Below, piece by piece: positions 31,378-40,513 of a DNA stretch of 64,000 nt. The stretch is from positions 248,001-312,000 of the forward strand of contig CAMIMA010000001.1 in the NCBI GenBank assembly GCA_946222675.1, written 5' to 3'. A program made the translations under genes and the position numbers. Numbering within the stretch: the first letter of the stretch is position 1; every line of letters starts with the position of its first letter. Under the pieces are notes generated by a model. It was not told where the DNA came from and searched no databases. It saw nothing but the letters and a program-made list of their open reading frames with translations. The stretch comes from an uncultured Candidatus Saccharibacteria bacterium (GTDB lineage Bacteria; Patescibacteriota; Saccharimonadia; Saccharimonadales; Saccharimonadaceae).

Positions 31378-32793
31378 ATGGCACATATTGATACAATTAA
31401 ACGAACGAAGATTTTGGCCACGATTGGGCCAGCGGTAGATGACCCCGCGATGCTAGAAAAGATTATTCGCGCCGGCGTGAATGCTTGCCGGATGAATTTT
31501 AGTCATGGCACTGAGGAAGAGCGCTTGGGTGAAATTCGCCACATCCGTGAAATTGAGGCAAAGTTAGGACGTCATATTGCAATCGTACAAGATTTACAAG
31601 GGCCGAAGATTCGCTTCGGCGAGCTGAAAGACGATATGCGGTATGACATCAAGACTGGTGATGTACTTGGCTTGACCTATGGCATTACACATGACGGCGG
31701 CAATAATTTACCTTCGCAGTACGACTTAAGTGATAAATGTGAGCCAGGCGATGCGATTTATTTGTTCGACGGCAAAATCAAGACGATTGTTCAGTCAATT
31801 GAGGGTAAGACGGTGTGGGTGAAGGCGCAGAACCCAGGCTACATCATTTCACACAAGGCGATTAATTTGCCAGATATGAAGGGCGGTAAGGCGCCAGTTT
31901 TAACGCCGAAGGATTTGGAAGACCTTGACTGGGGTTTGACGCAGGATATTGATTATACGGCAATTTCATTTATTCACCATGCTGATGACGTGCGTAAATT
32001 GCGTGAAATTATTCGCTCGAAGGGTAGCGACCGTCCGATTATTGTTAAGCTAGAGACTAAATCGGGTGCTGACCCAGCTAATCTTGAGGATATCGTGAAG
32101 GAAGCTGACGGCATGATGGTAGCGCGTGGCGACCTTGCTGTGGAAGCCGGCATGGAGATTGTGCCGATTGTCGAGCGCCGGATTATTGAGCTTTGCCAGA
32201 AGTATTGCAAGCCATGTATTGTGGCAACACAAATGTTAGGTTCGATGGTAGAAAACCCAGAGCCAACGCGTGCTGAGGTTAATGACGTTGCGACGGCGGC
32301 GATTGAAGGTGCCGATGCGGTGATGCTATCTGATGAGACTGCGATGGGACAATATCCGCTCGAGGCAGTGACGGTGATGAATAAGGTATTGCAATATACA
32401 CAACAACACCAATCAGTGTACGACCTCTATGAGCGACGTGGCACTGACCCTGACCGTGATGCTATGGCACAGGCGGCAATTACTTTGGCGCGCGAAGCAC
32501 AGGCTGATGCAATTGTAGTTGAAACCGCTGATGGTGTAATGGCGCGTAATGTGGCGGTGCATCGCCCAGAGACATTGATTATTGCTGTGGCGCCAACTAA
32601 GCGTATTGTGAATCGTACGAGCTTGTTGTTTAATACACGGAGCTATCAGGGGCAGCGCGGCGAAGCGGAGCAACTTGCTCGTCGTTTAGTGCAAGAGGGC
32701 TTCTTTGGTAAAGAGCACGCCCGCGTGGTTTTGGTGCAGCAGTTGGTTAATGAGGCGCCATGCGCTGATGCAATTCGGTTACTAAATATTTAG
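31378..32793 (+). CDS. pyk: Pyruvate kinase
   Basis: 471 residues. Makes ATP and pyruvate from phosphoenolpyruvate and ADP. Family residues: TKILATIGPA, CRMNFSHGT, IVQDLQGPKIR, IIVKLETKSG (active-site stretch), MMVARGDLAVE and VATQMLGSM. The Glu that normally follows Lys-Ile-Glu is in KLETKSG. Shine-Dalgarno AGGAGAG 9 nt before the ATG. Next gene is pgk, 9 nt downstream, so pyk-pgk form a unit. Confidence 0.96.
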   Translation: MAHIDTIKRTKILATIGPAVDDPAMLEKIIRAGVNACRMNFSHGTEEERLGEIRHIREIEAKLGRHIAIVQDLQGPKIRFGELKDDMRYDIKTGDVLGLTYGITHDGGNNLPSQYDLSDKCEPGDAIYLFDGKIKTIVQSIEGKTVWVKAQNPGYIISHKAINLPDMKGGKAPVLTPKDLEDLDWGLTQDIDYTAISFIHHADDVRKLREIIRSKGSDRPIIVKLETKSGADPANLEDIVKEADGMMVARGDLAVEAGMEIVPIVERRIIELCQKYCKPCIVATQMLGSMVENPEPTRAEVNDVATAAIEGADAVMLSDETAMGQYPLEAVTVMNKVLQYTQQHQSVYDLYERRGTDPDRDAMAQAAITLAREAQADAIVVETADGVMARNVAVHRPETLIIAVAPTKRIVNRTSLLFNTRSYQGQRGEAEQLARRLVQEGFFGKEHARVVLVQQLVNEAPCADAIRLLNI

Positions 32794-32802
32794 GGGGGGT
32801 AA

Positions 32803-34035
32803 ATGAGCGAAGTAACTTTTCCATATCAGACGGTCCGAGATATCGATGTCCAGGGCAAGCATATTCTGGTGCGTGCGGATTATAATGTGCCATTGAATGA
32901 GCAAGGGCAAATTTCGGATGATTTTCGTATTGAGGCGTCGCTGCCGACCTTAAAATATTTGTTGGCGCGCCACGCTAAAGTGGTGGTTATGTCGCACCTG
33001 GGGCGACCGAAAAGTGCGGCGGATAAGCAGTTCTCGCTGGCGCCGGTAGCGCGCGCTTTAGCGGCGAAACTAGATATTACGGTGCGGTTCTTGAATGACT
33101 GTATTGGCGAAGAAGTGCAGCAAGCAACTGCCAAACAGACCGAAAATGAGATTATTCTGTTAGAGAATCTGCGCTTTCATAAAGAAGAGAAGGCGAACGA
33201 CCCAGCTTTTGCTAAGGCTCTGGCAACCGATACCCATGCTGAAGTGTTTGTGCAGGATGGTTTTGGTGTTGTACATCGCGCCCATGCCTCAACTGCCTCA
33301 ATTACCGAATATTTGCCAGCGGTAGCAGGTTTGTTACTTGAGCGCGAGTATGTGGCTATTAAGCAGGCAATCGACCAGCCACGGCGGCCGATGACGGCTA
33401 TTATTGGTGGCGCTAAGATTAGCGACAAGATTCCACTAGTGAAGAAATTTATTGAAACAGCTGACAACGTGGTTGTTGGCGGTGCGCTAGCAAATAATTT
33501 TCTAAAGCACCTCGGTTATAACGTGGGCGCTAGCTTAGTGGAAGACGGTGTGGATGACATCGTGGCAGATATCTTGCAGCTAGCGCACGACAAGTACGGT
33601 GACGCGTTTGACGAAAAGTTTATTTTGCCGCGTGATGTGGCGATTGCAGCGAACGGCAGTCTAGATGACCCGCGTCGTGAAGTGGGCCTCGACCAAGTGT
33701 CAGGCGATAATGTGATCTATGACTTGGGCGAAAAGACCATTAATGTAATTGATCGTCTAGTAGCTAGTAGTGGTACGGTAATTTGGAACGGCACGCTCGG
33801 CATGGCTGAGCGCCAGCAATTTGCCCATGGTTCAGCGCGTCTTGCAATGAGCCTAGCGCGTGACCCGAAGATTACTAGTGTTATTGGCGGCGGTGATACG
33901 GCTGACTTTGTGCGTAACTGGGATAGCAAGCGCGGTGGTAGCTTTACTCACGTTTCGACTGGTGGTGGCGCTAGCCTAGAACTAATGTCAGGGCAGACTC
34001 TGCCGGGTATTGCAGCACTGCTTTGGAAACTATAG
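32803..34035 (+). CDS. pgk: Phosphoglycerate kinase
   Basis: 410 residues. Transfers phosphate from 1,3-bisphosphoglycerate to ADP. Motifs: ILVRADYNVPL, VMSHLGRPK, FVQDGFGVVHRAHAST, GGAKISDK and the nucleotide-binding GGGDTADFV near the end. A run of seven G just before the ATG serves as ribosome site. tpiA follows after 55 nt with its own -10 (TAAAAT, 34066-34071). Confidence 0.97.
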   Translation: MSEVTFPYQTVRDIDVQGKHILVRADYNVPLNEQGQISDDFRIEASLPTLKYLLARHAKVVVMSHLGRPKSAADKQFSLAPVARALAAKLDITVRFLNDCIGEEVQQATAKQTENEIILLENLRFHKEEKANDPAFAKALATDTHAEVFVQDGFGVVHRAHASTASITEYLPAVAGLLLEREYVAIKQAIDQPRRPMTAIIGGAKISDKIPLVKKFIETADNVVVGGALANNFLKHLGYNVGASLVEDGVDDIVADILQLAHDKYGDAFDEKFILPRDVAIAANGSLDDPRREVGLDQVSGDNVIYDLGEKTINVIDRLVASSGTVIWNGTLGMAERQQFAHGSARLAMSLARDPKITSVIGGGDTADFVRNWDSKRGGSFTHVSTGGGASLELMSGQTLPGIAALLWKL

Positions 34036-34065
34036 TTTGTATTTTGAATAGTCTCGTGCTTATGT

Positions 34066-34071
34066 TAAAAT
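34066..34071 (+). promoter_or_regulatory. -10 box of tpiA
   Basis: TAAAAT in the pgk-tpiA gap; the leader contains AGGGGG 5 nt before ATG 34091. Confidence 0.5.
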
Positions 34072-34090
34072 AGTATTAATTAGGGGGCAT

Positions 34091-34873
34091 ATGAAGAAGT
34101 ATATTATTGGTAACTGGAAGATGAACCTCAATGTGCACGAGGCTTCATTGTTTGTGGCTAAGCTGGCGCAAGTAGTGCCGATTCGGCGTGATGTCGAGAC
34201 GGTGATTTGCCCAGGCTTTTTGGCACTCGAACCAGTTTCATTGCAAATTAATCACCGCCAGCTTAAGCTGGGCGCGCAGAATTGTTATTGGCGCGACGGT
34301 GGTGCTTTTACGGGTGAGGTTAGCGCGACACAACTTCGCGGGCTGGCGCAGTATGTGCTGATTGGTCATAGCGAGCGACGTAATATTTTCGATGAAGATG
34401 ACCGTGATATCCGGTTTAAAGTGCAAGCCGCGGTGCGTAATGAATTATCGCCAGTGCTTTGCGTGGGTGAGACTGAACTTGAACGCAACGACGGCGATAC
34501 CCAGCATGTGTTGAATGACCAGGTGGCGTCGGGGCTGATGAATATTAGTTCGGATGAATTGGATGGCGTACTAATTGCTTACGAGCCAGTTTGGGCCATT
34601 GGCACAGGTTGCACACCACAGGTAAAAGATGTAGAAGAGGCGGTGAGTATTATCCGTGCTCAGGTGGCGCATATGTTTGGACGCGCCGCTGCCGCTAAGG
34701 TGCCAGTGCTATACGGTGGTAGTGTTAGTACTATGAACGATCGAGATTATTTATCAGCTAAGGGCGTGAACGGCTTGCTAGTTGGGCACAATAGCTTGAT
34801 TGCACCAGAGTTTGCACACTTTGTTGATACGGCGGCTGAAGTCGCAAAGCAGGAGAATGTAGCTAATGGCTGA
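34091..34873 (+). CDS. tpiA: Triosephosphate isomerase
   Basis: 260 residues. Converts dihydroxyacetone phosphate and glyceraldehyde 3-phosphate. Catalytic residues are visible: YIIGNWKMN (Lys), IGHSERR (His), AYEPVWAIGTG (Glu plus flexible loop) and LYGGSV. Start after AGGGGGCAT. The stop TGA overlaps the ATG of the following membrane protein gene by 8 nt, so that gene is translated from the tpiA transcript. Confidence 0.97.
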   Translation: MKKYIIGNWKMNLNVHEASLFVAKLAQVVPIRRDVETVICPGFLALEPVSLQINHRQLKLGAQNCYWRDGGAFTGEVSATQLRGLAQYVLIGHSERRNIFDEDDRDIRFKVQAAVRNELSPVLCVGETELERNDGDTQHVLNDQVASGLMNISSDELDGVLIAYEPVWAIGTGCTPQVKDVEEAVSIIRAQVAHMFGRAAAAKVPVLYGGSVSTMNDRDYLSAKGVNGLLVGHNSLIAPEFAHFVDTAAEVAKQENVANG

Positions 34874-36254
34874 TTTTGATTTTGAGGAGCTCGACCGGGT
34901 AATTAAGGAGATGTCGGACGTTGATGTACCGGCAAATTCTGAACAGCCAAAGACGGCTGACTCGGTTGAAGATGCTTCTCAAACTCAAAAAGCAGTTACG
35001 GAGCAGATTGCAGAGCAGCAGGCTGAAGTGTCTGAAGTAAAGATTGTAAAAGCCAAGGCGATGGATGTAACATCGAACAAGGTTATTAGTGTTATCTCGC
35101 AGGAAGATGCTCATGCAATTATAATGGCGCGTCGGAAAAAGCGTGCGGCGGAAATTAATCAACGCATGATGGAGGAGCGTAAGCAGCGTCAAGCTGCTAA
35201 GCTCAATAAAGTGAAGGCTGAAGTTGAGGCTGAGCTAGATAAATCAGTTAAGCCGGCTGAACCAGAAGTGGTACAGTCAGAGATTCCCGTTAATACAGCC
35301 AAGACGGAATCAGAGGTTAAAGAGCCAGAGGTAGCGCCAACTAAGCAGTCTGATGCCGAGCCAGCAGCTAAAGCTGAACTAAAGCCAGAAGATAAACCTG
35401 AGGCAAAGTCTGAGGTGAAATCTGAAGATAAGTCTGAAGTAAAGCCTGAAACCGAGGCTGATACTAAGAATAATGTTGCATCTGCCGAAGCTAAATCGTC
35501 TGAACTGAAAGATTCGGATGTAGTGAAGAAATCTGAACCAGAAAATACCGAGGCTTCTGAATCAGCCACGAAGCCCTCAGATGATACCGATGAGAATGAT
35601 GAGAATGATGAGAATGATGTGGCCGCTCGATTGAACCGCCGTTTAGTGCGATATAGCCAGCGTTTGTCGCGTCGCACTCTGCGCCAGCCGCGGCCAATAG
35701 AGGAAGCAGCGACTCCATTAGCTGGTGATAGCCGTCCAGACGAAAAGCCTTATGAATCGCCATTTTTAGAGGGAGTGAAAGTTAAAAAGGCGCCACTCGG
35801 CATTAAAGAACCGGAGCACAAGACAAACGCCGTTGCAGTTAAAAGTGAGCCAGCTGAGGTAGAGGTGGCGCCGCGTAAGAATCAAAAACCTGCCCCGACT
35901 AGCCACAATGCCACTACAAATAGTGATGGGTTTATCGATAGCTTTATTAATAGCATGCAAATGAAGCGCGAGCAGCAAAGTATGGTGGAGTCGCACACTA
36001 TGCCTCGCCGGCCAAAGGCAACGCTTGATAATATGGGGAGCGCAGCACGTCCATCGCGCCGTCGGCTTGGCCGTCGTGATGATGACGACGACAATTCGCC
36101 GTTTGATGACTTGCAGGTAGTCGACAAGCGTTCGCGGTCGGCTTGGACTTGGATTGTAGTCTGCTTGGTTGTATTAATCGCTCTTTCGGGAGCTGGTGTT
36201 TACCTCTATTTGACTGGCAATCTTGACCATCTAATTAACTCTTTAAAGTTATAA
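34866..36254 (+). CDS. Charged low-complexity protein with C-terminal membrane anchor
   Basis: 462 residues, unknown family. Residues about 1-95 are acidic with a helical, basic stretch (AIIMARRKKRAAEINQRMME). Residues about 115-235 are a low-complexity run of Lys, Glu, Ser, Pro and Asp with repeats such as KSEVKSEDKSEVKPE. A basic part (RLNRRLVRYSQRLSRRTLRQP) follows, then a disordered section. One membrane segment near the end (WTWIVVCLVVLIALSGAGVYL) leaves a short outside tail. It is a tail-anchored cytosolic protein, perhaps a scaffold. It overlaps tpiA by 8 nt; its reverse-strand open frames only mirror the repeats. Confidence 0.75.
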   Translation: MADFDFEELDRVIKEMSDVDVPANSEQPKTADSVEDASQTQKAVTEQIAEQQAEVSEVKIVKAKAMDVTSNKVISVISQEDAHAIIMARRKKRAAEINQRMMEERKQRQAAKLNKVKAEVEAELDKSVKPAEPEVVQSEIPVNTAKTESEVKEPEVAPTKQSDAEPAAKAELKPEDKPEAKSEVKSEDKSEVKPETEADTKNNVASAEAKSSELKDSDVVKKSEPENTEASESATKPSDDTDENDENDENDVAARLNRRLVRYSQRLSRRTLRQPRPIEEAATPLAGDSRPDEKPYESPFLEGVKVKKAPLGIKEPEHKTNAVAVKSEPAEVEVAPRKNQKPAPTSHNATTNSDGFIDSFINSMQMKREQQSMVESHTMPRRPKATLDNMGSAARPSRRRLGRRDDDDDNSPFDDLQVVDKRSRSAWTWIVVCLVVLIALSGAGVYLYLTGNLDHLINSLKL

Positions 36255-36257
36255 AAT
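36252..36257 (+). promoter_or_regulatory. -10 box of uvrD/pcrA (leaderless)
   Basis: TAAAAT overlapping the stop of the upstream gene, 6 nt before ATG 36264. Confidence 0.5.
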
Positions 36258-36263
36258 AGAGTT

Positions 36264-38453
36264 ATGCTAGATAATGCGGGCGACAGTGTTTTAGAAGGGC
36301 TAAACGCTAAACAACGTGAAGCGGTGCAGTGCACTGAAGGACCGCTGTTGGTAATTGCGGGTGCTGGCTCGGGTAAAACTAAGACCTTAACTCACCGCAT
36401 TGCTTATATTTTATTGAATCATTTGGCAACCGAACAAGACGTTTTAGCAGTGACGTTTACTAACAAGGCGGCAGGTGAGATGCGTGAGCGGTTGGCGACA
36501 CTGTTACATCAACCAAATTACCGTTCATTTATGCCATGGATGGGTACATTTCACTCTATTGCTGTAAAGTTATTGCGGTTGTATGGCGAGGCGATTAATG
36601 TCCCGACTAATTTCGTGATTTTTGATGAAGCCGATAAAATGACGCTGATTCGGAATATTATGAAGGATTTTGCAATATCAGATAAGCAATTTACACCAAA
36701 GGCCATTGCTTCGGCTATCTCTAACAGTAAAAATGCGGGTGATAGCCTAGAGGATTACAATAAAAAAGCAAATAATCCTTACTGGCGGACTATTTATGAG
36801 GTTTATCGGCGTTATGAAGAGCAACGCCGCAAACAACGTGCATTGGACTTCGATGATTTGCTAATGGAGGCACGCCGGCTACTACATGATTCACAAGAGG
36901 TGCGGAAGCGCTTGCAGGAGCAATTTAAGTATATTTTGGTGGACGAGTATCAGGATACTAATCATCTTCAGTACCAGATAATCAAGTTACTGTTGAGCGG
37001 TAAAAATAATATTTGCGTGGTGGGCGACGATTGGCAGTCGATTTACAGCTGGCGCGGCGCAGACTTTACGAATATTCTAAATTTCTCGCAGGATTTTGCT
37101 GGTGCTAAAGTGGTGAAGCTGGAACAAAATTATCGTTCAACCGGCAATATTTTAAATGCGGCGCATAATGTCATTATTAAAAATACACAGCGAAGCGATA
37201 AGCAGCTTTGGACGAAGGCGGGTGATGGCGAACCGGTGCAATTTATTGAGGCGTATAACGAGCTAAACGAAGCCGAGACAATTGGTTTGCAGATTCAGAC
37301 GGCGCACGCTGTGGGGGCACGACAGTATAACGACTTTGCGATTCTTTACCGCACCAACGCTCAATCACGCGCTTTCGAGCAAATGTTCCGCAAATTAGCT
37401 TTGCCGTACAAAATTATTGGCGGGTTGCGCTTCTATGACCGCGCCGAAATTAAGGATTTATTAGCGTATTTACGTATCGTTTATCAACCATATGATGAGG
37501 TGAGCTTTCGGCGTGTTGTTAATGTGCCGAAGCGTGGTCTTGGTGAAGTTTCGGTTGACCGATTTTTGAAGTGGCGTGCGCAAACGGAGCGGTCAGTGGT
37601 TGAGGCATTGCAACAAGTAGACTTATGTAATGATTTAACGCCGCGTGCCCGTAAAGAATTGCAGGCGCTAGGCGAATTGTTTAGTAAATTGGCCGAGCGG
37701 GCTACAGTAGTCACGCCCGACCAGCTACTTACAGATTTAATTGAAGCAACGAAGTATCGAGAATATCTAGACGACGGCACCGACCAGGGGCGCGCCAAGG
37801 TGGAGAACGTTGAAGAACTAGTAAGTGACGCCAAGCAGTATGGCGACCTAGTGAGCTTTCTTGAGGAGGTGGCACTAGTGTCGGGCGCGGATGATACTAA
37901 TCACGACCATGCTGTTAATTTAATGACTATGCATGCTGCGAAGGGGCTGGAGTTTCCGGTAGTCTATCTAGTGGGTATGGAGGACGGACTATTTCCGAGC
38001 GCGCGAGACTTACTGACTGATTCGGCGTTTGAGGAGGCGCGTCGCCTCTGCTATGTCGGTATGACGCGAGCCAAGGAGGAACTAACTCTTAGTTATGCGC
38101 GGAGCCGAATGATGAACGGCCGGGTGCAGTATAATATGCCATCGCAATTTTTGAGTGATATTAAGGGCGAGCCGGTGAAGCCAGCGAATAATAATTACGA
38201 CAATTACGACCAGTATGATGATTATCGCCATGCTAGCGACAATACGGGCTGGGCAATACGCCGTCCGGTAGATAGCCAAGAGCCGCATTACGAATATGAA
38301 GATGCATCACTTAGCGTCGGCGACCGCGTGCGTCACCAGATGTTTGGTGATGGTACGGTGCTAGCAGTAAACGGTTCGACGGTGAAAGTGCAGTTTGCCT
38401 CGCGTATCCGCAGTATCAACCTTGAGTATGCGCTGCTCGTAAAAATTAGCTAG
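36264..38453 (+). CDS. UvrD/PcrA-type superfamily 1 DNA helicase
   Basis: 729 residues, full length. 3'-5' helicase of repair and replication restart. LNAKQREAV (Q motif), IAGAGSGKTKTL (Walker A), VLAVTFTNKAAGEMRER, YILVDEYQDTNHLQY (Walker B), DDWQSIYSWRGAD, KLEQNYRST, and VNLMTMHAAKGLEFPVVYLVG are all present. The C-terminal 60 residues have the PcrA-like tail GDRVRHQMFGDGTVLAV that binds RNA polymerase in this family. The choice between uvrD and pcrA names is not possible from sequence alone. UvrC lies at 56723. Confidence 0.95.
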   Translation: MLDNAGDSVLEGLNAKQREAVQCTEGPLLVIAGAGSGKTKTLTHRIAYILLNHLATEQDVLAVTFTNKAAGEMRERLATLLHQPNYRSFMPWMGTFHSIAVKLLRLYGEAINVPTNFVIFDEADKMTLIRNIMKDFAISDKQFTPKAIASAISNSKNAGDSLEDYNKKANNPYWRTIYEVYRRYEEQRRKQRALDFDDLLMEARRLLHDSQEVRKRLQEQFKYILVDEYQDTNHLQYQIIKLLLSGKNNICVVGDDWQSIYSWRGADFTNILNFSQDFAGAKVVKLEQNYRSTGNILNAAHNVIIKNTQRSDKQLWTKAGDGEPVQFIEAYNELNEAETIGLQIQTAHAVGARQYNDFAILYRTNAQSRAFEQMFRKLALPYKIIGGLRFYDRAEIKDLLAYLRIVYQPYDEVSFRRVVNVPKRGLGEVSVDRFLKWRAQTERSVVEALQQVDLCNDLTPRARKELQALGELFSKLAERATVVTPDQLLTDLIEATKYREYLDDGTDQGRAKVENVEELVSDAKQYGDLVSFLEEVALVSGADDTNHDHAVNLMTMHAAKGLEFPVVYLVGMEDGLFPSARDLLTDSAFEEARRLCYVGMTRAKEELTLSYARSRMMNGRVQYNMPSQFLSDIKGEPVKPANNNYDNYDQYDDYRHASDNTGWAIRRPVDSQEPHYEYEDASLSVGDRVRHQMFGDGTVLAVNGSTVKVQFASRIRSINLEYALLVKIS

Positions 38454-38468
38454 ATTATTAAAATGTGG

Positions 38469-38474
38469 TACAAT
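38469..38474 (+). promoter_or_regulatory. -10 box of the G5/DUF348 gene
   Basis: TGTGG-TACAAT, 8 nt before ATG 38483; no Shine-Dalgarno. Confidence 0.55.
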
Positions 38475-38482
38475 AATACTAC

Positions 38483-39670
38483 ATGATGATAAAAGTAATG
38501 CACTCTTATCGGAATATTTGGTGGGGGGTAACAGCTACTGTGTTACCGGTGCTGTTTGCTATTAGTATTGTATTGCCATTGCCGGCTCTAGCGGCGACGG
38601 CTAGTTTAGATAGTAAAACTGTGACCGCTTATGATAGCGGAGTGGAGCGTACCACAATTACTCAGGCGAAGACAGTGGCGCAAGCCTTAAAAGACCTTAA
38701 TATTAAGCTAAATAATGGCGACCAGACCGATCCACCTTTGCAGTCAGAGCTAAAGGGCACAGTAATTGTAATTAATGTAAAGCGAGCGCGGCCGGTTACA
38801 GTGGTGGAGGGTAATAAAAAGTACCGCGTGGTGACTTCTAGTACTGACCAGGCGAAGATTGCCGGCAAGGCACAGGATTTGCGACCGGGTGACAAGGTGC
38901 ATACTAGGTTGGTGCGTGATTTTGTGGCTAACGGCGGTGCGGGTGAGCAAGTTGAAATTAAACGGGCACGCCAAGTGCGGGTCTATCTCTATAATAGTTT
39001 AATTAGTATTTATACCACCAAGGATACTGTGGGCGAGATGCTGCGTGAGGCAGGAATCTATTTGCAGGCGAGCGACCAAGTATCGGTGGATGTCAATACA
39101 CGGCTTACCGATAATATGCCAGTTTTTAGTGTAATGCGAAAGGGCGAGTCGATTGTCGAGGAGACGGAAGACATCCCGATGGGTACCGAGACGCGTCAAG
39201 ATAGTACCAAAAAGGTAGGTTATCATGAGGTGCTTGCGGGCGGCAATAATGGTAAGAAGACGGTGGTTTATCAGATTACAATTGGGCCAGACGGTACGAA
39301 GAATAAAACAAAAATTAGTGAAGTTGTTACGGTGCAGCCAACCAATCATGTTGAAGTGGTTGGTACGAAGGTAGAGTTGCCATCGGGCAGCCATACTGAT
39401 TGGATGGCTGCGGCGGGGATTGACCCAAGCGACTATGGCTATGTTGACTACATTATGACGCATGAATCGGGCTGGAATCCAGCTTCGCGCAATCGAACCG
39501 GTAAATACGTGGGACTTGGCCAGACTTCGCCAGCTAGTTTGTCGGCGAGCTGCCCGAACTGGCAGGTTGATCCGGTGTGTCAGTTGCGACATTTTACCGG
39601 CTACGCCAATCAGCGGTATGGTGGCTGGCAAAATTCGTACAATAGATGGCGGCAGCAACATTGGTGGTAG
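38483..39670 (+). CDS. Exported wall enzyme: DUF348 repeats, G5 domain and lysozyme-like C-terminus (Rpf-like)
   Basis: 395 residues. Signal peptide (residues about 12-37, PLPALAA). Two or three DUF348 (ubiquitin-like) repeats follow, e.g. RQVRVYLYNSLISIYTTKDT, then a G5 domain (about 215-300, with EEDIPMGTE-like start and QPTNHVEVVGTK end). The last 95 residues are a transglycosylase-like fold, THESGWNPASRN with a catalytic-type Glu and GKYVGLGQTSP. This matches the Rpf/aggregation-promoting architecture of Gram-positive wall lytic enzymes. It would cut or bind peptidoglycan, of self or host. The stop is followed within 1 nt by the ksgA ATG. Confidence 0.88.
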   Translation: MMIKVMHSYRNIWWGVTATVLPVLFAISIVLPLPALAATASLDSKTVTAYDSGVERTTITQAKTVAQALKDLNIKLNNGDQTDPPLQSELKGTVIVINVKRARPVTVVEGNKKYRVVTSSTDQAKIAGKAQDLRPGDKVHTRLVRDFVANGGAGEQVEIKRARQVRVYLYNSLISIYTTKDTVGEMLREAGIYLQASDQVSVDVNTRLTDNMPVFSVMRKGESIVEETEDIPMGTETRQDSTKKVGYHEVLAGGNNGKKTVVYQITIGPDGTKNKTKISEVVTVQPTNHVEVVGTKVELPSGSHTDWMAAAGIDPSDYGYVDYIMTHESGWNPASRNRTGKYVGLGQTSPASLSASCPNWQVDPVCQLRHFTGYANQRYGGWQNSYNRWRQQHWW

Positions 39671-39671
39671 G

Positions 39672-40478
39672 ATGGATATTAAAGCGAACAAGGATTTAGG
39701 GCAGAATTTTCTATTTGATGACGCTGTGTTACATCAGATAGCGGATTATGCGGCGTTGACGCCTGCCGACCATGTGTTGGAAATTGGCCCGGGGCTTGGC
39801 ACGTTGACAACTAAGTTGTGCGACAAGGCAGGGCAGGTGACGGCAGTGGAATTTGACCAGCGGTTGGCGGATAGTTTACTAGATAATATTGCGAAGTGGC
39901 GCTTGGAATTTGACGACCTCAAAGTGCCGCCAAAAAATGTGACAGTGGTAAATCAAGACATTTTGCGGTTTGATTTAGCTAGTTTGCCGCATGACTATAA
40001 GGTGGTGGCTAATATCCCGTATAATTTGACGGCTAAAATTATTAAAAAGTTGCTTACTGCCGATAATGCACCGCAAACCATTGTACTGTTGGTGCAAAAG
40101 GAAGTGGCAGAGCGGCTAGCGGCGCACCCTGGTAAACTATCGGTGATTGCAATTAGTGCCCAGTTATTTGCCGAGGTTGAGCTTGGCATTGTCGTGTCGT
40201 CTGAACTCTTCATTCCTGCACCAAAGGTAGATTCGCAAGTGGTAATCATGCATCGTCGGGCGCAGCCGTTGGTGCCGAAGGCGCAGCAAGCAGAATTCTT
40301 TGCGCTGGTGAATGCTGGTTTTTGTGAGAAGCGAAAGAAACTTAAGTCGAGCCTAGCGGTTGGCTTGCATACTACCAAAGAGCGTGCCGAGCAGCTGCTG
40401 ACGGCAGCGCAAATCGATCCGAATCGCCGCGCGCAAGAGCTCAGTATTGACGAGTGGCGTCGGCTGGCGAATTTATAG
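39672..40478 (+). CDS. rsmA: 16S rRNA dimethyladenosine transferase KsgA/RsmA
   Basis: 268 residues. Dimethylates two adenines in helix 45 of 16S rRNA. It has KANKDLGQNFLFDD, the SAM-binding VLEIGPGLGTLT, VTAVEFDQ and the catalytic NIPYNLTA. ATG 39672 is chosen since it begins directly at the family start; the frame is open further upstream but inside the previous gene. GGTGG just before the start is a plausible ribosome site. A C-terminal helical domain is present. Confidence 0.96.
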   Translation: MDIKANKDLGQNFLFDDAVLHQIADYAALTPADHVLEIGPGLGTLTTKLCDKAGQVTAVEFDQRLADSLLDNIAKWRLEFDDLKVPPKNVTVVNQDILRFDLASLPHDYKVVANIPYNLTAKIIKKLLTADNAPQTIVLLVQKEVAERLAAHPGKLSVIAISAQLFAEVELGIVVSSELFIPAPKVDSQVVIMHRRAQPLVPKAQQAEFFALVNAGFCEKRKKLKSSLAVGLHTTKERAEQLLTAAQIDPNRRAQELSIDEWRRLANL

Positions 40479-40501
40479 CGACAAGCACTGGTTTAGTGTA
40501 C

Positions 40502-40507
40502 TATAAT
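40502..40507 (+). promoter_or_regulatory. -10 box of metG (leaderless)
   Basis: TATAAT with TGTAC before it, 6 nt before ATG 40514; no Shine-Dalgarno. Confidence 0.6.
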
Positions 40508-40513
40508 AGTAGT

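Noticed and set aside
35189..35677. 162-codon Ser/Thr-rich open frame on the minus strand
   Set aside because: It is the reverse image of the Lys/Glu/Ser repeat of the plus-strand gene; no start signal.
39462..39671. Long N-terminal extension of KsgA from 39462
   Set aside because: It lies wholly within the end of the Rpf-like gene; the family start is at 39672.
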